Positions 15,013 to 23,201 of a stretch of 35,841 bases of DNA are shown here, piece by piece (the first letter of the stretch is position 1; every line of letters begins with the position of its first letter). The stretch is taken from positions 1 to 35,841 of the forward strand of contig JAFYVB010000027.1 in NCBI GenBank assembly GCA_017549335.1, given 5' to 3'. The notes under the pieces were generated by a model. The model worked only from the letters and a program-made list of their open reading frames with translations, did not search any database and was not told the DNA's origin. Origin of the DNA: Clostridia bacterium (GTDB lineage: Bacteria > Bacillota > Clostridia > Christensenellales > Aristaeellaceae). A program made the translations under genes and the position numbers.

Positions 15013-15060
15013 TACTTTTTCGCATTTTTCTGTTTTTTTACTGTTTTTGCAATTATGCTG

Positions 15061-15089
15061 TTGCAATTTCTCCGATATGGTGCTAAAAT
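15061..15089 (+). promoter_or_regulatory. Promoter of the T-box operon
   Basis: TTGCAA (15061-15066), 17 bases, TAAAAT (15084-15089), with TGC before the -10 (extended -10). It places the transcript start at about 15096, just before stem I. Confidence 0.8.
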
Positions 15090-15096
15090 CCATTTC

Positions 15097-15357
15097 ATAG
15101 TAACGCGATGACGAAATCAAGTAAGCTGTGGCTCAGCCCTTCAGAGAACTGCCGGTTGCTGCAAGGCAGCAGGGACGCCAAAGCCGAATACCTTTCCGAG
15201 CGGCAGGCTGAACTTTCAGTAGGCCTTGACGGGCGCGCCCGATACAGCGCCGGGGTCTGATGGGATCCTATGAGACCGTTTTATGCGGTAAATTGAGGTG
15301 GTACCACGGGGAAACTCGTCCTCTGCTGTTTGTGTAGCAGACGACGGGTGATTTTTT
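15097..15357 (+). promoter_or_regulatory. T-box leader, aromatic amino acid class (Tyr or Phe)
   Basis: The leader has the T-box sequence GAGGTGGTACCACGG at 15295-15309, the AAGTA specifier-loop motif at 15119-15123, an apical stem I hairpin CTGCC/GGCAG (15149-15168) with the CAGAGA bulge, and stem III GGTCT/AGACC (15254-15277). A terminator stem (15314-15327 with 15336-15349) is followed by six T. The tRNA-binding bulge is TGGT (15299-15302), which pairs with A73 tRNAs; Tyr and Phe tRNAs have A73, while bacterial Trp tRNA has G73. Specifier candidates are TAC at 15189-15191 (in CCGAATACC, my preference) and TTC at 15215-15217. Uncharged tRNA should favour readthrough into the operon. Confidence 0.9.
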
Positions 15358-15376
15358 ATTTACGGAGGTTATTTCA

Positions 15377-17011
15377 ATGCTGATCATGGATTATCTGGAG
15401 CGCAACGCTCGTTATTACGGTCAGGAGACCGCGCTGGTGGAATTCAGCCCCACCGACGCCCATGACAACGCTGCCACCTGGCGGGAATACCGCCTGATCG
15501 AAAGCGCTGCGGATGCCCCGCTGCGCCGCGAAATCAGCTGGCAGGACTTTGACCGCCGTGCCAACCGTTTTGCCAACCTGCTGCTCAGCCGCGGCATCAA
15601 GCGCGGCACCAAGGTAGGCATCCTGCTGATGAACTGTCTGGAATGGCTGCCGCTGTACTTTGGCATCCTCAAGGCGGGCTGCATCGCCGTGCCGCTGAAC
15701 TTCCGCTATTCCAGCGATGAAATCAAATACTGTCTGGAGCTGGCCGACGTGGAAGTGCTTTTGTTCGGACCTGAGTTCATCTCCCGTATGGATGTGATCG
15801 CCAACGATCTGCCTCAGGTGCGTATGCTCTTCTTCGTGGGCAAAAACAGCCCCGCCTACACCGAAGACTGCCTTGCGCTGACGGCGTACTGCTCTTCCAA
15901 TCCCCCGCCCATTGAAATGAAGGAAGATGACTACGCCGCCATCTACTTCTCCTCCGGCACCACCGGCTTCCCCAAGGCGATCCTGCACGATCACCGCTCG
16001 CTTCTTTGCGCGGCGGACGTGGAGCAGAATCACCACAGCCAGAGCCGTGAAGACGTGTTCCTGTGCATCCCGCCGCTGTATCACACCGGTGCCAAAATGC
16101 ACTGGTTCGGCTCCCTCAAGTCCGGCAGCAAAGCCGTTTTGCTGCGCGGTGTCAAGCCCAAGTGGATCCTGCGCACCATCTCCGAGGAGCATTGTTCCAT
16201 CGTATGGCTGCTGGTACCGTGGGCACAGGACCTGCTGGATGCCATCGATTCCGGCAAGGTCAAGCTGGAAGACTACGAGCTTTCCCAGTGGCGCCTGATG
16301 CATATCGGCGCGCAGCCCGTCCCCCCCAGCCTGATCCACCGCTGGAAGAAAGTTTTCCCCCATCATCAGTACGACACCAACTACGGTCTGTCCGAATCCA
16401 TCGGCCCCGGCTGCGTGCATCTGGGTGTTGAAAACATTCACAAGGTGGGCGCCATCGGTAAGGCCGGCTACGGCTGGGAAACCAAGATCGTCCATCCCGA
16501 CGGCACCAAAGTGGAACGCGGCGACGTGGGCGAGCTGATCGTCAAGGGCCCCGGCGTCATGCTTTGCTACTACAAGAATCCCGAAGCCACCGACGAAGTG
16601 CTCAAAGGCGAATGGCTCTATACCGGCGACATGGCCCGTGAGGACGAAGACGGTTTCATTTATCTGGTTGACCGCAAGAAAGACGTTATCATTACCGGCG
16701 GTGAAAACCTCTATCCCGTACAGATCGAAGATTTCCTCCGCTCCCACGATAAGATCAAGGACGTGGCCGTCATCGGTCTGCCCGATGCCCGCCTTGGCGA
16801 AATCGCCGCCGCTATCATTGAGATCAAGGAAAACGAAACCTGTACGGAAGAAGAGATCAACGCGTTCTGCGAAGGCCTTCCCCGCTACAAGCGTCCCCGC
16901 AAAATCATCTTTGAAAAGGTTCCCCGCAATCCCACGGGCAAGATCGAAAAGCCCGTTCTGCGCGAAAAGTACTGCCGCGGCCGGCTGGTGGAATCCCAGA
17001 TCACCGGTTAA
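15377..17011 (+). CDS. AMP-forming acyl/aryl-CoA ligase
   Basis: This 544-residue protein starts at ATG 15377 behind GGAGG. It is a class I adenylate-forming enzyme with all core motifs: P-loop YFSSGTTGFPKA (190-201), A5 YGLSESIGP, A7 YTGDMA, A8 DRKKDVIITGGENLYP, and the catalytic Lys in NPTGKIEK near the end. It activates a carboxylic acid through an acyl-AMP to the CoA thioester. First gene after the T-box terminator, so its transcription depends on tRNA-mediated readthrough. In this operon an aryl or branched acid is the likely substrate; the sequence alone does not fix it. A second ligase (paaK) closes the operon. Confidence 0.9.
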   Translation: MLIMDYLERNARYYGQETALVEFSPTDAHDNAATWREYRLIESAADAPLRREISWQDFDRRANRFANLLLSRGIKRGTKVGILLMNCLEWLPLYFGILKAGCIAVPLNFRYSSDEIKYCLELADVEVLLFGPEFISRMDVIANDLPQVRMLFFVGKNSPAYTEDCLALTAYCSSNPPPIEMKEDDYAAIYFSSGTTGFPKAILHDHRSLLCAADVEQNHHSQSREDVFLCIPPLYHTGAKMHWFGSLKSGSKAVLLRGVKPKWILRTISEEHCSIVWLLVPWAQDLLDAIDSGKVKLEDYELSQWRLMHIGAQPVPPSLIHRWKKVFPHHQYDTNYGLSESIGPGCVHLGVENIHKVGAIGKAGYGWETKIVHPDGTKVERGDVGELIVKGPGVMLCYYKNPEATDEVLKGEWLYTGDMAREDEDGFIYLVDRKKDVIITGGENLYPVQIEDFLRSHDKIKDVAVIGLPDARLGEIAAAIIEIKENETCTEEEINAFCEGLPRYKRPRKIIFEKVPRNPTGKIEKPVLREKYCRGRLVESQITG

Positions 17012-17057
17012 GCAGCAGTCAAGAATAACTAATTTTTGAGAAAAGGAGTGCCCGACC

Positions 17058-18602
17058 ATGCTGATTAAATTCGCCTTGCTGTTCGTTTTCTTCGCTGTAA
17101 CCGTAGGTATCGGTCTGTATTGCCGCAGGCATGCAACTGACGTGAACGGCTTTGTTCTGGGCGGACGCAGCGTGGGCCCGTGGCTTACCGCTTTTGCATA
17201 CGGCACTTCCTATTTCTCTGCCGTGGTATTCGTGGGCTATGCCGGTCAGTTCGGATGGAAGTACGGCATCGCCGCCACCTGGGCCGGCATCGGCAACGCC
17301 ATCATCGGTTCGCTGATGGCCTGGTCTGTGCTCGGCCGCCGCACAAGGGTGATGACCCAGCACCTGAACAGCGCTACCATGCCCCAGTTCTTTGAAAAGC
17401 GCTTCAACTCCAAGGCGCTCAAGCTGGCGGCTTCGGCGATCATCTTTGTTTTCCTGATCCCCTACACCGCCTCGCTGTACAACGGCCTTTCCCGCCTGTT
17501 CGGCATGGCTTTTGATATCGATTACAGCGTCTGCGTCATCGTCATGGCTGTGCTTACCGGCATTTACGTGATCGCCGGCGGCTACATGGCCACCGCCATC
17601 AACGATTTCATTCAGGGCATCATCATGATCGCGGGCATCATCGCGGTCATCGGCGCTGTGCTGAAAGGACAGGGAGGCTTTATCGAATCGCTGAACAAGC
17701 TGGGTCAGGTATCCGATCCTGCCGTTTCTTCTACCCCCGGCGTGTTCGCCTCCTTCTTCGGCCCCGATCCCGCAGGCCTGCTGGGCGTGGTGATCCTCAC
17801 CTCCCTGGGCACGTGGGGTCTGCCTCAGATGGTGCAGAAATTCTATGCCATCAAGAGCGAAAGCGCCATCAACAAAGGCATGATCATTTCCACCGTCTTT
17901 GCGTTGATCGTCGCAGGCGGCTGCTATTTCCTGGGCGGCTTTGGCCGACTGTTTTCCGGTATGGTGGACGTAGCCGCACAGGGCTATGACGCCATCATCC
18001 CCACCATGCTTTCGGGGCTTGGCACTGTTTTGATCTCCGTTGTGGTCATTCTGGTACTGTCCGCTTCCATGTCTACCCTCTCTTCTCTTGTACTTACTTC
18101 GTCTTCCACCTTGACGCTGGACTTTATTAAGGGTACACTGGTAAAGGACATGGATGAAAAGAAGCAGCTCTTCATCATGCGTGTGCTGATCGTGGTATTC
18201 ATCCTCATTTCCGTGGTGCTTGCCATCATCCAGTATAACTCCAACATCACCTTCATCGCCCAGCTGATGGGCGTCAGCTGGGGCGCGCTGGCCGGCGCAT
18301 TCCTCGCGCCTTTCCTGTACAGCTTGTACTGGAAGCGCGCCACCAAGGCAGGCGTGTGGACAAGCTTCATTTTCTCCACTGTTGTCATGCTGGCTAACAT
18401 CGCTTGCAAGCCCCTGTTCCCCGCGCTCCTGCAATCCCCCATCAACGCCGGTGCTTTCTGTATGATCGCAGGCATCCTCATCGTTCCCATCGTCAGCCTG
18501 CTGACCAGAAAACCCGATCAGGCGCTGATCAATCTCGTTTTCTCCTGCTATGAAAAAACTGTCGTGGTCACCGTAAAGGATTCGATCGGCGACAAAGAAT
18601 AA
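17058..18602 (+). CDS. Sodium:solute symporter (SSS family)
   Basis: This 514-residue protein starts at ATG 17058 behind AAGGAG and has about 13 hydrophobic segments. Family marks include GGRSVGPWLTAFAYGTSYFSAV near the N-terminus (unwound TM1 region), GGYMATAINDFIQGIIM, and the sodium-site stretch VLSASMSTLSSLVLTSSS. It sits in the cell membrane and takes up a small organic anion with Na+. Its place between a CoA ligase and iorA points to uptake of an aryl or other organic acid. Phenylacetate permeases of other bacteria (PaaL) belong to the same family, which fits, but the substrate is inferred. Confidence 0.9.
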   Translation: MLIKFALLFVFFAVTVGIGLYCRRHATDVNGFVLGGRSVGPWLTAFAYGTSYFSAVVFVGYAGQFGWKYGIAATWAGIGNAIIGSLMAWSVLGRRTRVMTQHLNSATMPQFFEKRFNSKALKLAASAIIFVFLIPYTASLYNGLSRLFGMAFDIDYSVCVIVMAVLTGIYVIAGGYMATAINDFIQGIIMIAGIIAVIGAVLKGQGGFIESLNKLGQVSDPAVSSTPGVFASFFGPDPAGLLGVVILTSLGTWGLPQMVQKFYAIKSESAINKGMIISTVFALIVAGGCYFLGGFGRLFSGMVDVAAQGYDAIIPTMLSGLGTVLISVVVILVLSASMSTLSSLVLTSSSTLTLDFIKGTLVKDMDEKKQLFIMRVLIVVFILISVVLAIIQYNSNITFIAQLMGVSWGALAGAFLAPFLYSLYWKRATKAGVWTSFIFSTVVMLANIACKPLFPALLQSPINAGAFCMIAGILIVPIVSLLTRKPDQALINLVFSCYEKTVVVTVKDSIGDKE

Positions 18603-18620
18603 TACGAAGGAGGCCCCTTC

Positions 18621-20363
18621 ATGAAAACGCTCATGCTTGGCAACGAAGCCGTTGCCCGCGGTCTGTACGAAGCCGGATGCGATTTTGTTTCCAGCTATCC
18701 CGGCACCCCCAGCACCGAAATCACCGAAGCCATCGCCAAATACAAGGAAGTTTATGCCGAGTGGGCGCCCAATGAAAAGGTGGCCATGGAGGCTGCTTTC
18801 GGCGCCTGCCTTGCCGGCAGAAGAAGCTTTTGCGGTATGAAGCACGTTGGTCTCAACGTGGCTGCAGACCCGCTGTTTACCATCGCCTACACAGGCGTGA
18901 ACGCCGGCATGGTGATCGGCGTTGCCGATGACGCAGGCATGCACTCCTCTCAGAACGAGCAGGATTCCCGCCATTATGCCCGCGCCGCCAAAATCCCCAT
19001 GCTGGAGCCTGCGGATTCTGCGGAAGCGCTGCATTTTGCCAAGCTGGCGTATGAGCTTTCCGAAACCTTCGATACCCCCGTGCTGCTGAAAATGTGCACC
19101 CGCGTTTCCCACTCCCAAAGCGTGGTGGAATTAGGCGAGCGCATCGAAGCCCGCAAGACCTACGAAAAGAATCCCCAGAAATATATCATGATGCCCGGCA
19201 ACGCCAAGAAGCGCCATCCCTTTGTGGAAGAGCGCACGAAAAAGCTGACCGAGTGGGCAGAAAATTGCGAGATCAACCGTCTGGAAGAGGGCCGCGATCA
19301 CGCCGTCGGCATCATCACTTCTTCCACCGCTTATCAGTATGTGAAGGAAGTTTTGGGCGATACCTATCCCGTGCTCAAACTGGGCATGATTTTCCCCATG
19401 CCCGAAAAGAAGATCCGTGATTTTGCCGCTTCCGTGGAAAAGCTGATCGTGGTGGAAGAATTGGATTCCTTCATTGAAGCTCACTGCAAAAACATGGGAC
19501 TCACCGTATCCGGCAAGGATATCTTCCCCTGCATCGACGAATTCTCCCAGAATCTCGTAGCCGATAAGCTGCAGATCGAAAAGGACGCCGCCGGCATCCC
19601 CCTTGACGAAGCCATCCCCGCCCGTCCTCCCGTGATGTGCGCCGGTTGTCCTCACAGAGGTCTTTTCTACACGCTGGCCAAGAATAAGATCACTGCCCTT
19701 GGCGACATCGGCTGCTATACCCTGGGCGCAGTACCGCCGCTGGGCGCACTGGATACCACCATCTGCATGGGCGCTTCCGTTTCCGGTCTGCATGGCTTTA
19801 CCAAGGCGCTTAAAGGCGCTGCGGACGGCAAGGCCGTAGCCGTGATCGGCGATTCCACGTTCATGCACTCGGGCATCACCGGTCTTGTAAACGTGGCCTA
19901 CAACGAATCCAACGCCACCGTCATCATCGTGGACAACTCCATCACCGGCATGACGGGACATCAGCAGAACCCCACCACCGGCTTTAATCTCAAGGGCGAT
20001 CCCGCCACCAAGATCGATCTGGAAACGCTGTGCCGTGCCGTTGGCATCCGTCGCGTACGCGTGGTGGATCCCTACGATCTGAAGCAGACCGAGGACGCCA
20101 TCAAGGAAGAGCTGGCGGCGAACGAGCCCTCCGTGATCATCTCCCGCCGTCCCTGCGCACTGCTCAAGTACGTCAAGCATAACAAGCCCGTCAGCATTGA
20201 TGCAGCGAAATGCGTAGGCTGCAAAATGTGCATGAAGATCGGCTGCCCGGCCATCAGCATGGAAGGCGGCAAGGCCATGATCGACACCACGCTGTGCACG
20301 GGCTGCAACGTATGCACCCAGCTGTGCAAGATCGGCGCAATGAAGAAGGGCGAGGAGGCGTAA
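18621..20363 (+). CDS. iorA: Indolepyruvate ferredoxin oxidoreductase, alpha subunit
   Basis: 580 residues, start ATG 18621 behind AAGGAGG. The N-terminal pyrimidine domain has SSYPGTPSTEITE and the acidic residue in WAPNEKVAMEAAFG. The TPP-binding domain has CAGCPHRG, DIGCYTLG and GDSTFMHSG followed by NSITGMTGHQ. The C-terminus is a 2x[4Fe-4S] ferredoxin: C531, C534, C537, C542 and C559, C562, C565, C569. With IorB it interconverts aryl pyruvate plus CoA and aryl-acetyl-CoA plus CO2 using ferredoxin. Family length and domain order are complete. The T-box upstream suggests the reductive carboxylation direction in this cell. Confidence 0.96.
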   Translation: MKTLMLGNEAVARGLYEAGCDFVSSYPGTPSTEITEAIAKYKEVYAEWAPNEKVAMEAAFGACLAGRRSFCGMKHVGLNVAADPLFTIAYTGVNAGMVIGVADDAGMHSSQNEQDSRHYARAAKIPMLEPADSAEALHFAKLAYELSETFDTPVLLKMCTRVSHSQSVVELGERIEARKTYEKNPQKYIMMPGNAKKRHPFVEERTKKLTEWAENCEINRLEEGRDHAVGIITSSTAYQYVKEVLGDTYPVLKLGMIFPMPEKKIRDFAASVEKLIVVEELDSFIEAHCKNMGLTVSGKDIFPCIDEFSQNLVADKLQIEKDAAGIPLDEAIPARPPVMCAGCPHRGLFYTLAKNKITALGDIGCYTLGAVPPLGALDTTICMGASVSGLHGFTKALKGAADGKAVAVIGDSTFMHSGITGLVNVAYNESNATVIIVDNSITGMTGHQQNPTTGFNLKGDPATKIDLETLCRAVGIRRVRVVDPYDLKQTEDAIKEELAANEPSVIISRRPCALLKYVKHNKPVSIDAAKCVGCKMCMKIGCPAISMEGGKAMIDTTLCTGCNVCTQLCKIGAMKKGEEA

Positions 20364-20365
20364 CC

Positions 20366-20938
20366 ATGAAAACGAAAAACATCATGATCGTCGGCGTCGG
20401 CGGACAGGGCAGCCTGCTGGCTTCCAAGCTTCTGGGCCGTCTGCTTCTCACCCGCGGCTATGACATCAAGGTATCCGAAGTTCACGGCATGTCCCAGCGC
20501 GGCGGCAGCGTAGTGACCTATGTACGCTTCGGCGATAAGGTATACTCTCCCGTCATCGACAAGGGAGAAGCCGATTATATCGTATCCTTTGAGCTTCTGG
20601 AAGCCGCCCGCTGGACGGAATACCTGAAAAAAGGCGGTACCATCGTCACCAACACCCAGCAGATCAATCCCATGCCCGTTATCACCGGCGCTGCGCAGTA
20701 TCCCGCTGAATTGGTGGAAAAAATGCAGTCTGCCCAGCTGAAGGTTGAAGCCATCGATGCGCTGAAGCTGGCCAACGAGGCAGGCTCGGCCAAGGCTGTC
20801 AATATCGTGCTGATGGGTCATCTGTCCCGTCACTTTGACTTTGAACTCACCGAATGGATGGACGCCATCGAAAAGAGCGTGCCCGCCAAGTTCCTGGATC
20901 TGAACAAAAAAGCCTTCCTTTTGGGCAGAGAAGCCTGA
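20366..20938 (+). CDS. iorB: Indolepyruvate ferredoxin oxidoreductase, beta subunit
   Basis: 190 residues. The start is ATG 20366, 2 bases after the iorA stop, with GAGGAGG at 20352-20358 inside iorA; an upstream in-frame extension is only the shadow of iorA. Motifs: IMIVGVGGQGSLLASKLLG at the start, and VHGMSQRGGSVVTYVRFG (about 43-60), the gamma-type domain of 2-oxoacid oxidoreductases. It forms the complex with IorA and is translationally coupled to it. Confidence 0.95.
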   Translation: MKTKNIMIVGVGGQGSLLASKLLGRLLLTRGYDIKVSEVHGMSQRGGSVVTYVRFGDKVYSPVIDKGEADYIVSFELLEAARWTEYLKKGGTIVTNTQQINPMPVITGAAQYPAELVEKMQSAQLKVEAIDALKLANEAGSAKAVNIVLMGHLSRHFDFELTEWMDAIEKSVPAKFLDLNKKAFLLGREA

Positions 20939-20962
20939 TACACAAAGAAAGAAGATACGTTT

Positions 20963-22261
20963 ATGGCGAATTATTATCAGCCGGAGATCGAAACCGCTTC
21001 GCGGGAGCAGATGCTTTCTCTGCAAAACGAACGCCTGGTCAAGCAGGTCCAGCACGTTTGGGATAACGTACCCTACTACCGTCAAAAGATGGAAGAAAAG
21101 GGGCTCACTCCCGACGATATCAAAGGCGTTGCGGATCTGCACAAGCTGCCTTTTCTGACCAAGACCGACCTGCGCGACGCCTATCCCTACGGGCTTTTGG
21201 GCGCCCCGCTGGCCGATTGCGTGCGCATCCACTCCACTTCCGGCACCACCGGCCGCCGCGTCGTGGCCTTCTATACCCAGCATGACGTGGATCTGTGGGA
21301 AGATTGCTGCGCCCGCGCCATCACCGCTGCCGGCGGCACCCGGGAGGACGTTGTTCAGGTTGCCTACGGCTACGGTCTGTTCACGGGCGGCTTTGGCGTT
21401 CACGGCGGCGCTGGCAAGGTCGGCTGTCTGGCGCTGCCCATGTCCTCGGGCAATACCGACCGTCAGCTGCAGTTCATGACCGATCTGGAATCCACCATCC
21501 TGTGCTGCACCCCCTCCTACGCCGAATACCTGGCGGAAGCCATTGAGGAACAGGGGCTGCGGGACAAGATCAAGCTCAAGGCCGGCATTTTCGGAGCCGA
21601 AGCCTGGAGCGAGGAAATGCGCCGGGATATCGAAATCAAGCTGGGCATCAAGGCCTACGATATTTACGGTCTGACCGAAACCACCGGCCCCGGCGTAGCC
21701 TACGAGTGCTGCGAACAGACGGGCATGCACATCAACGAAGACCACTTCCTGCCTGAGATCATCGATCCCGACACCGGCGAAGTGCTTCCCGAAGGCGAAA
21801 AAGGCGAGCTGGTGTTCACCGCGCTCACCAAGCAGGCCTTCCCCCTGCTGCGCTACCGCACCCGCGATATCTGTGTGCTCACCCGCAAAAAATGCTCCTG
21901 CGGCCGCACGCTGATCAAAATGAGCAAGCCCATGGGCCGCAGCGACGATATGCTCATCGTAAAGGGCGTCAACGTCTTCCCCTCCCAGATCGAAACGGTC
22001 TTGCTGGAGCAGGGCTATCCCGCCAACTATCAGATCATCGTTGACCGCGTCAATCATTCCGACAAGCTGGAAGTGCTGGTGGAAATGCCGCCGGATAAGT
22101 TCTCCGACTCGCTGGCAGACATCGCCGAGCAGGAAAAGAATCTGGTGGAAGAACTCAAAAACATGCTGGGCATCTACGCCCGCGTCAAGATCGTATCGCC
22201 CAAATCCATCATCCGCAGCGAGGGCAAGGCTGTGCGCGTGATCGACAAGCGCAAGATTTAA
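20963..22261 (+). CDS. paaK: Phenylacetate-CoA ligase
   Basis: 432 residues, start ATG 20963 behind GAAAGAAG. The P-loop is STSGTTGRR (91-99), followed by YGYGLFTGGFG, IYGLTETTGPG, YRTRDIC and the zinc or Cys region KKCSCGRT, then GRSDDMLIVKGVNVFPSQIE, all hallmarks of the PaaK branch of adenylate-forming enzymes. It makes aryl-acetyl-CoA from phenylacetate, indoleacetate or hydroxyphenylacetate, ATP and CoA. Linked to iorAB in many archaea and clostridia, where the pair can run either way. Here it supplies or consumes the IorAB substrate. Confidence 0.93.
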   Translation: MANYYQPEIETASREQMLSLQNERLVKQVQHVWDNVPYYRQKMEEKGLTPDDIKGVADLHKLPFLTKTDLRDAYPYGLLGAPLADCVRIHSTSGTTGRRVVAFYTQHDVDLWEDCCARAITAAGGTREDVVQVAYGYGLFTGGFGVHGGAGKVGCLALPMSSGNTDRQLQFMTDLESTILCCTPSYAEYLAEAIEEQGLRDKIKLKAGIFGAEAWSEEMRRDIEIKLGIKAYDIYGLTETTGPGVAYECCEQTGMHINEDHFLPEIIDPDTGEVLPEGEKGELVFTALTKQAFPLLRYRTRDICVLTRKKCSCGRTLIKMSKPMGRSDDMLIVKGVNVFPSQIETVLLEQGYPANYQIIVDRVNHSDKLEVLVEMPPDKFSDSLADIAEQEKNLVEELKNMLGIYARVKIVSPKSIIRSEGKAVRVIDKRKI

Positions 22262-22273
22262 GGAGGCGACAAA

Positions 22274-22705
22274 ATGAACGTGCATCAGATTTCCGTTTTT
22301 CTGGAAAACCGCGCCGGACAGCTGGCGGAAATTGCCGCCGTACTGGCTGAGAATCACGTTGACCTGCGCGCCATCTCCATTGCCGAAACGGCGGACTACG
22401 GCGTACTGCGCATGATTGTGGAGGACGCTGAAAAGGCCACTGCCATCCTGCGCGATCATGGCTATATCTTCTCCATGACCCCTGTAACCGTGATCGCCGT
22501 TCCCGACCAGCCGGGCGCGCTGTCCCTCGTGCTGACCCTGCTGGCGCAGGCGCAGATCGATATTGAGTATATGTACTCTCTCTTCACCCACATGGACGGC
22601 AAGGCCTATATGGTTTTCCGCATTTCCGATGAAGAGAAGTTTATCGCCAAGCTGGCCGAGCACGGCGTGCATGCCGTCAGCAAGGAAGAGCTGGGACTGA
22701 AGTAA
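22274..22705 (+). CDS. Tandem ACT-domain protein
   Basis: 143 residues, start ATG 22274 behind AAGGAGG, 12 bases after paaK. Two ACT repeats: residues about 4-66 (ISVFLENRAGQLAEIAAVL) and about 73-135 (TVIAVPDQPGALSLVLTLL). ACT domains bind amino acids and control nearby enzymes. This stand-alone pair is commonly found beside paaK in clostridia. It probably senses an aromatic amino acid and adjusts the ligase or IorAB. Last gene of the T-box operon. Confidence 0.88.
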   Translation: MNVHQISVFLENRAGQLAEIAAVLAENHVDLRAISIAETADYGVLRMIVEDAEKATAILRDHGYIFSMTPVTVIAVPDQPGALSLVLTLLAQAQIDIEYMYSLFTHMDGKAYMVFRISDEEKFIAKLAEHGVHAVSKEELGLK

Positions 22706-22716
22706 GAGAAGGACGA

Positions 22717-22752
22717 TCGGGAGGCTGCTTTGGAGGCCAAAGCCCCTCCCGA
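22717..22752. repeat. G/C-rich hairpin after the operon, no T-tail
   Basis: TCGGGAG (22717-22723) pairs with CTCCCGA (22746-22752), and GCTTTGG with CCAAAGC inside. No T-run follows, so it may protect the message 3' end or be a repeat element and not a terminator itself. Confidence 0.4.
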
Positions 22753-22795
22753 AAGCCTGCGTTTTGTGCACATGAATACTACGGCAGGCAATACG

Positions 22796-22856
22796 AAAAA
22801 GAGAGCGACTATCACGGCTTCGAGCACGCCCCGATGATATTCCCTCTCTTTTTTCT
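22796..22856 (+). terminator. Long imperfect hairpin terminator
   Basis: AAAAAGAGAG (22796-22805) pairs with CTCTCTTTTT (22844-22853), and GACTATCA (22807-22814) with TGATATTC (22835-22842, one mismatch). Six T follow the stem. It is the best candidate for the end of the 7-kb T-box operon. The span 22706-23201 (about 500 bases) otherwise contains no convincing gene, only hairpins, one repeat copy and the promoter for the next gene. Confidence 0.6.
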
Positions 22857-22874
22857 TGTCCGTTTCACGAACGC

Positions 22875-22892
22875 GATCACGCAAGCGTGATC
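22875..22892. repeat. GATCACGC-AA-GCGTGATC palindrome
   Basis: Perfect 8-bp arms with a 2-base centre. It is in the gene-free stretch between the long hairpin and repeat copy 1. The role is unknown; possibly part of a small mobile or repetitive element. Confidence 0.45.
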
Positions 22893-22944
22893 AGCCTGCC
22901 GTGTACTTGGACGGTATCGCCCGCGAGGGCTCCGCATTGACCGT

Positions 22945-23011
22945 GCAGACCGGCAAAAAACAAACACGGTGACGCTTGCGAAAGCTTGCCCATGCTGGTA
23001 GAATTTCTGGA
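22945..23011. repeat. Repeat copy 1 flanking the leucine-rich-repeat gene
   Basis: The segment from GCAGACCGGCAAAAAACAA onward matches 24700-24764 at about three bases in four over the first 46 bases, and both end near AATTTCTG. It is non-coding in both places as far as I can see. The two copies bracket the AT-rich BspA-like gene in the same orientation. Confidence 0.5.
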
Positions 23012-23094
23012 TATTAGGGGGCGTACTGTAATGGTGAGGAAGAGGCTGTTTTAGGAGCAAAAGTCTCTTGTTCCTTTTTACAATCCTCATTCAG

Positions 23095-23123
23095 TTGACA
23101 AAACTATCTAAATATTGTAATAT
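23095..23123 (+). promoter_or_regulatory. Promoter of the leucine-rich-repeat lipoprotein
   Basis: TTGACA (23095-23100), 17 bases, TAATAT (23118-23123). The surrounding DNA is much more AT-rich than the operon upstream. Confidence 0.7.
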
Positions 23124-23201
23124 CAACAAAAGTACTATCAAAGAAATAAACAATATATAGAATGAATTTATCTTGCAGCATTGAGAAAGGACACTGTCAT
23201 T

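Noticed and set aside
15374-19118. Minus-strand frames of 610 and 699 codons opposite the ligase, symporter and iorA
   Set aside because: Same cause as above; the plus-strand genes have complete family motifs.
20072-22771. An 899-codon open frame on the minus strand opposite iorA-paaK
   Set aside because: It mirrors the codons of well-supported genes, has no ribosome site, and its product is low-complexity and rich in G, H, Q and A. Long antisense frames are expected here because the genes rarely use codons whose complement is a stop.
22606-22884. A 92-codon minus-strand frame with a hydrophobic stretch (VLEAVIVALFFVLPAVVFM), like a small membrane toxin
   Set aside because: It overlaps the end of the ACT gene, lies within the terminator hairpin, and lacks a good ribosome site. 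A toxin-like peptide cannot be wholly excluded.
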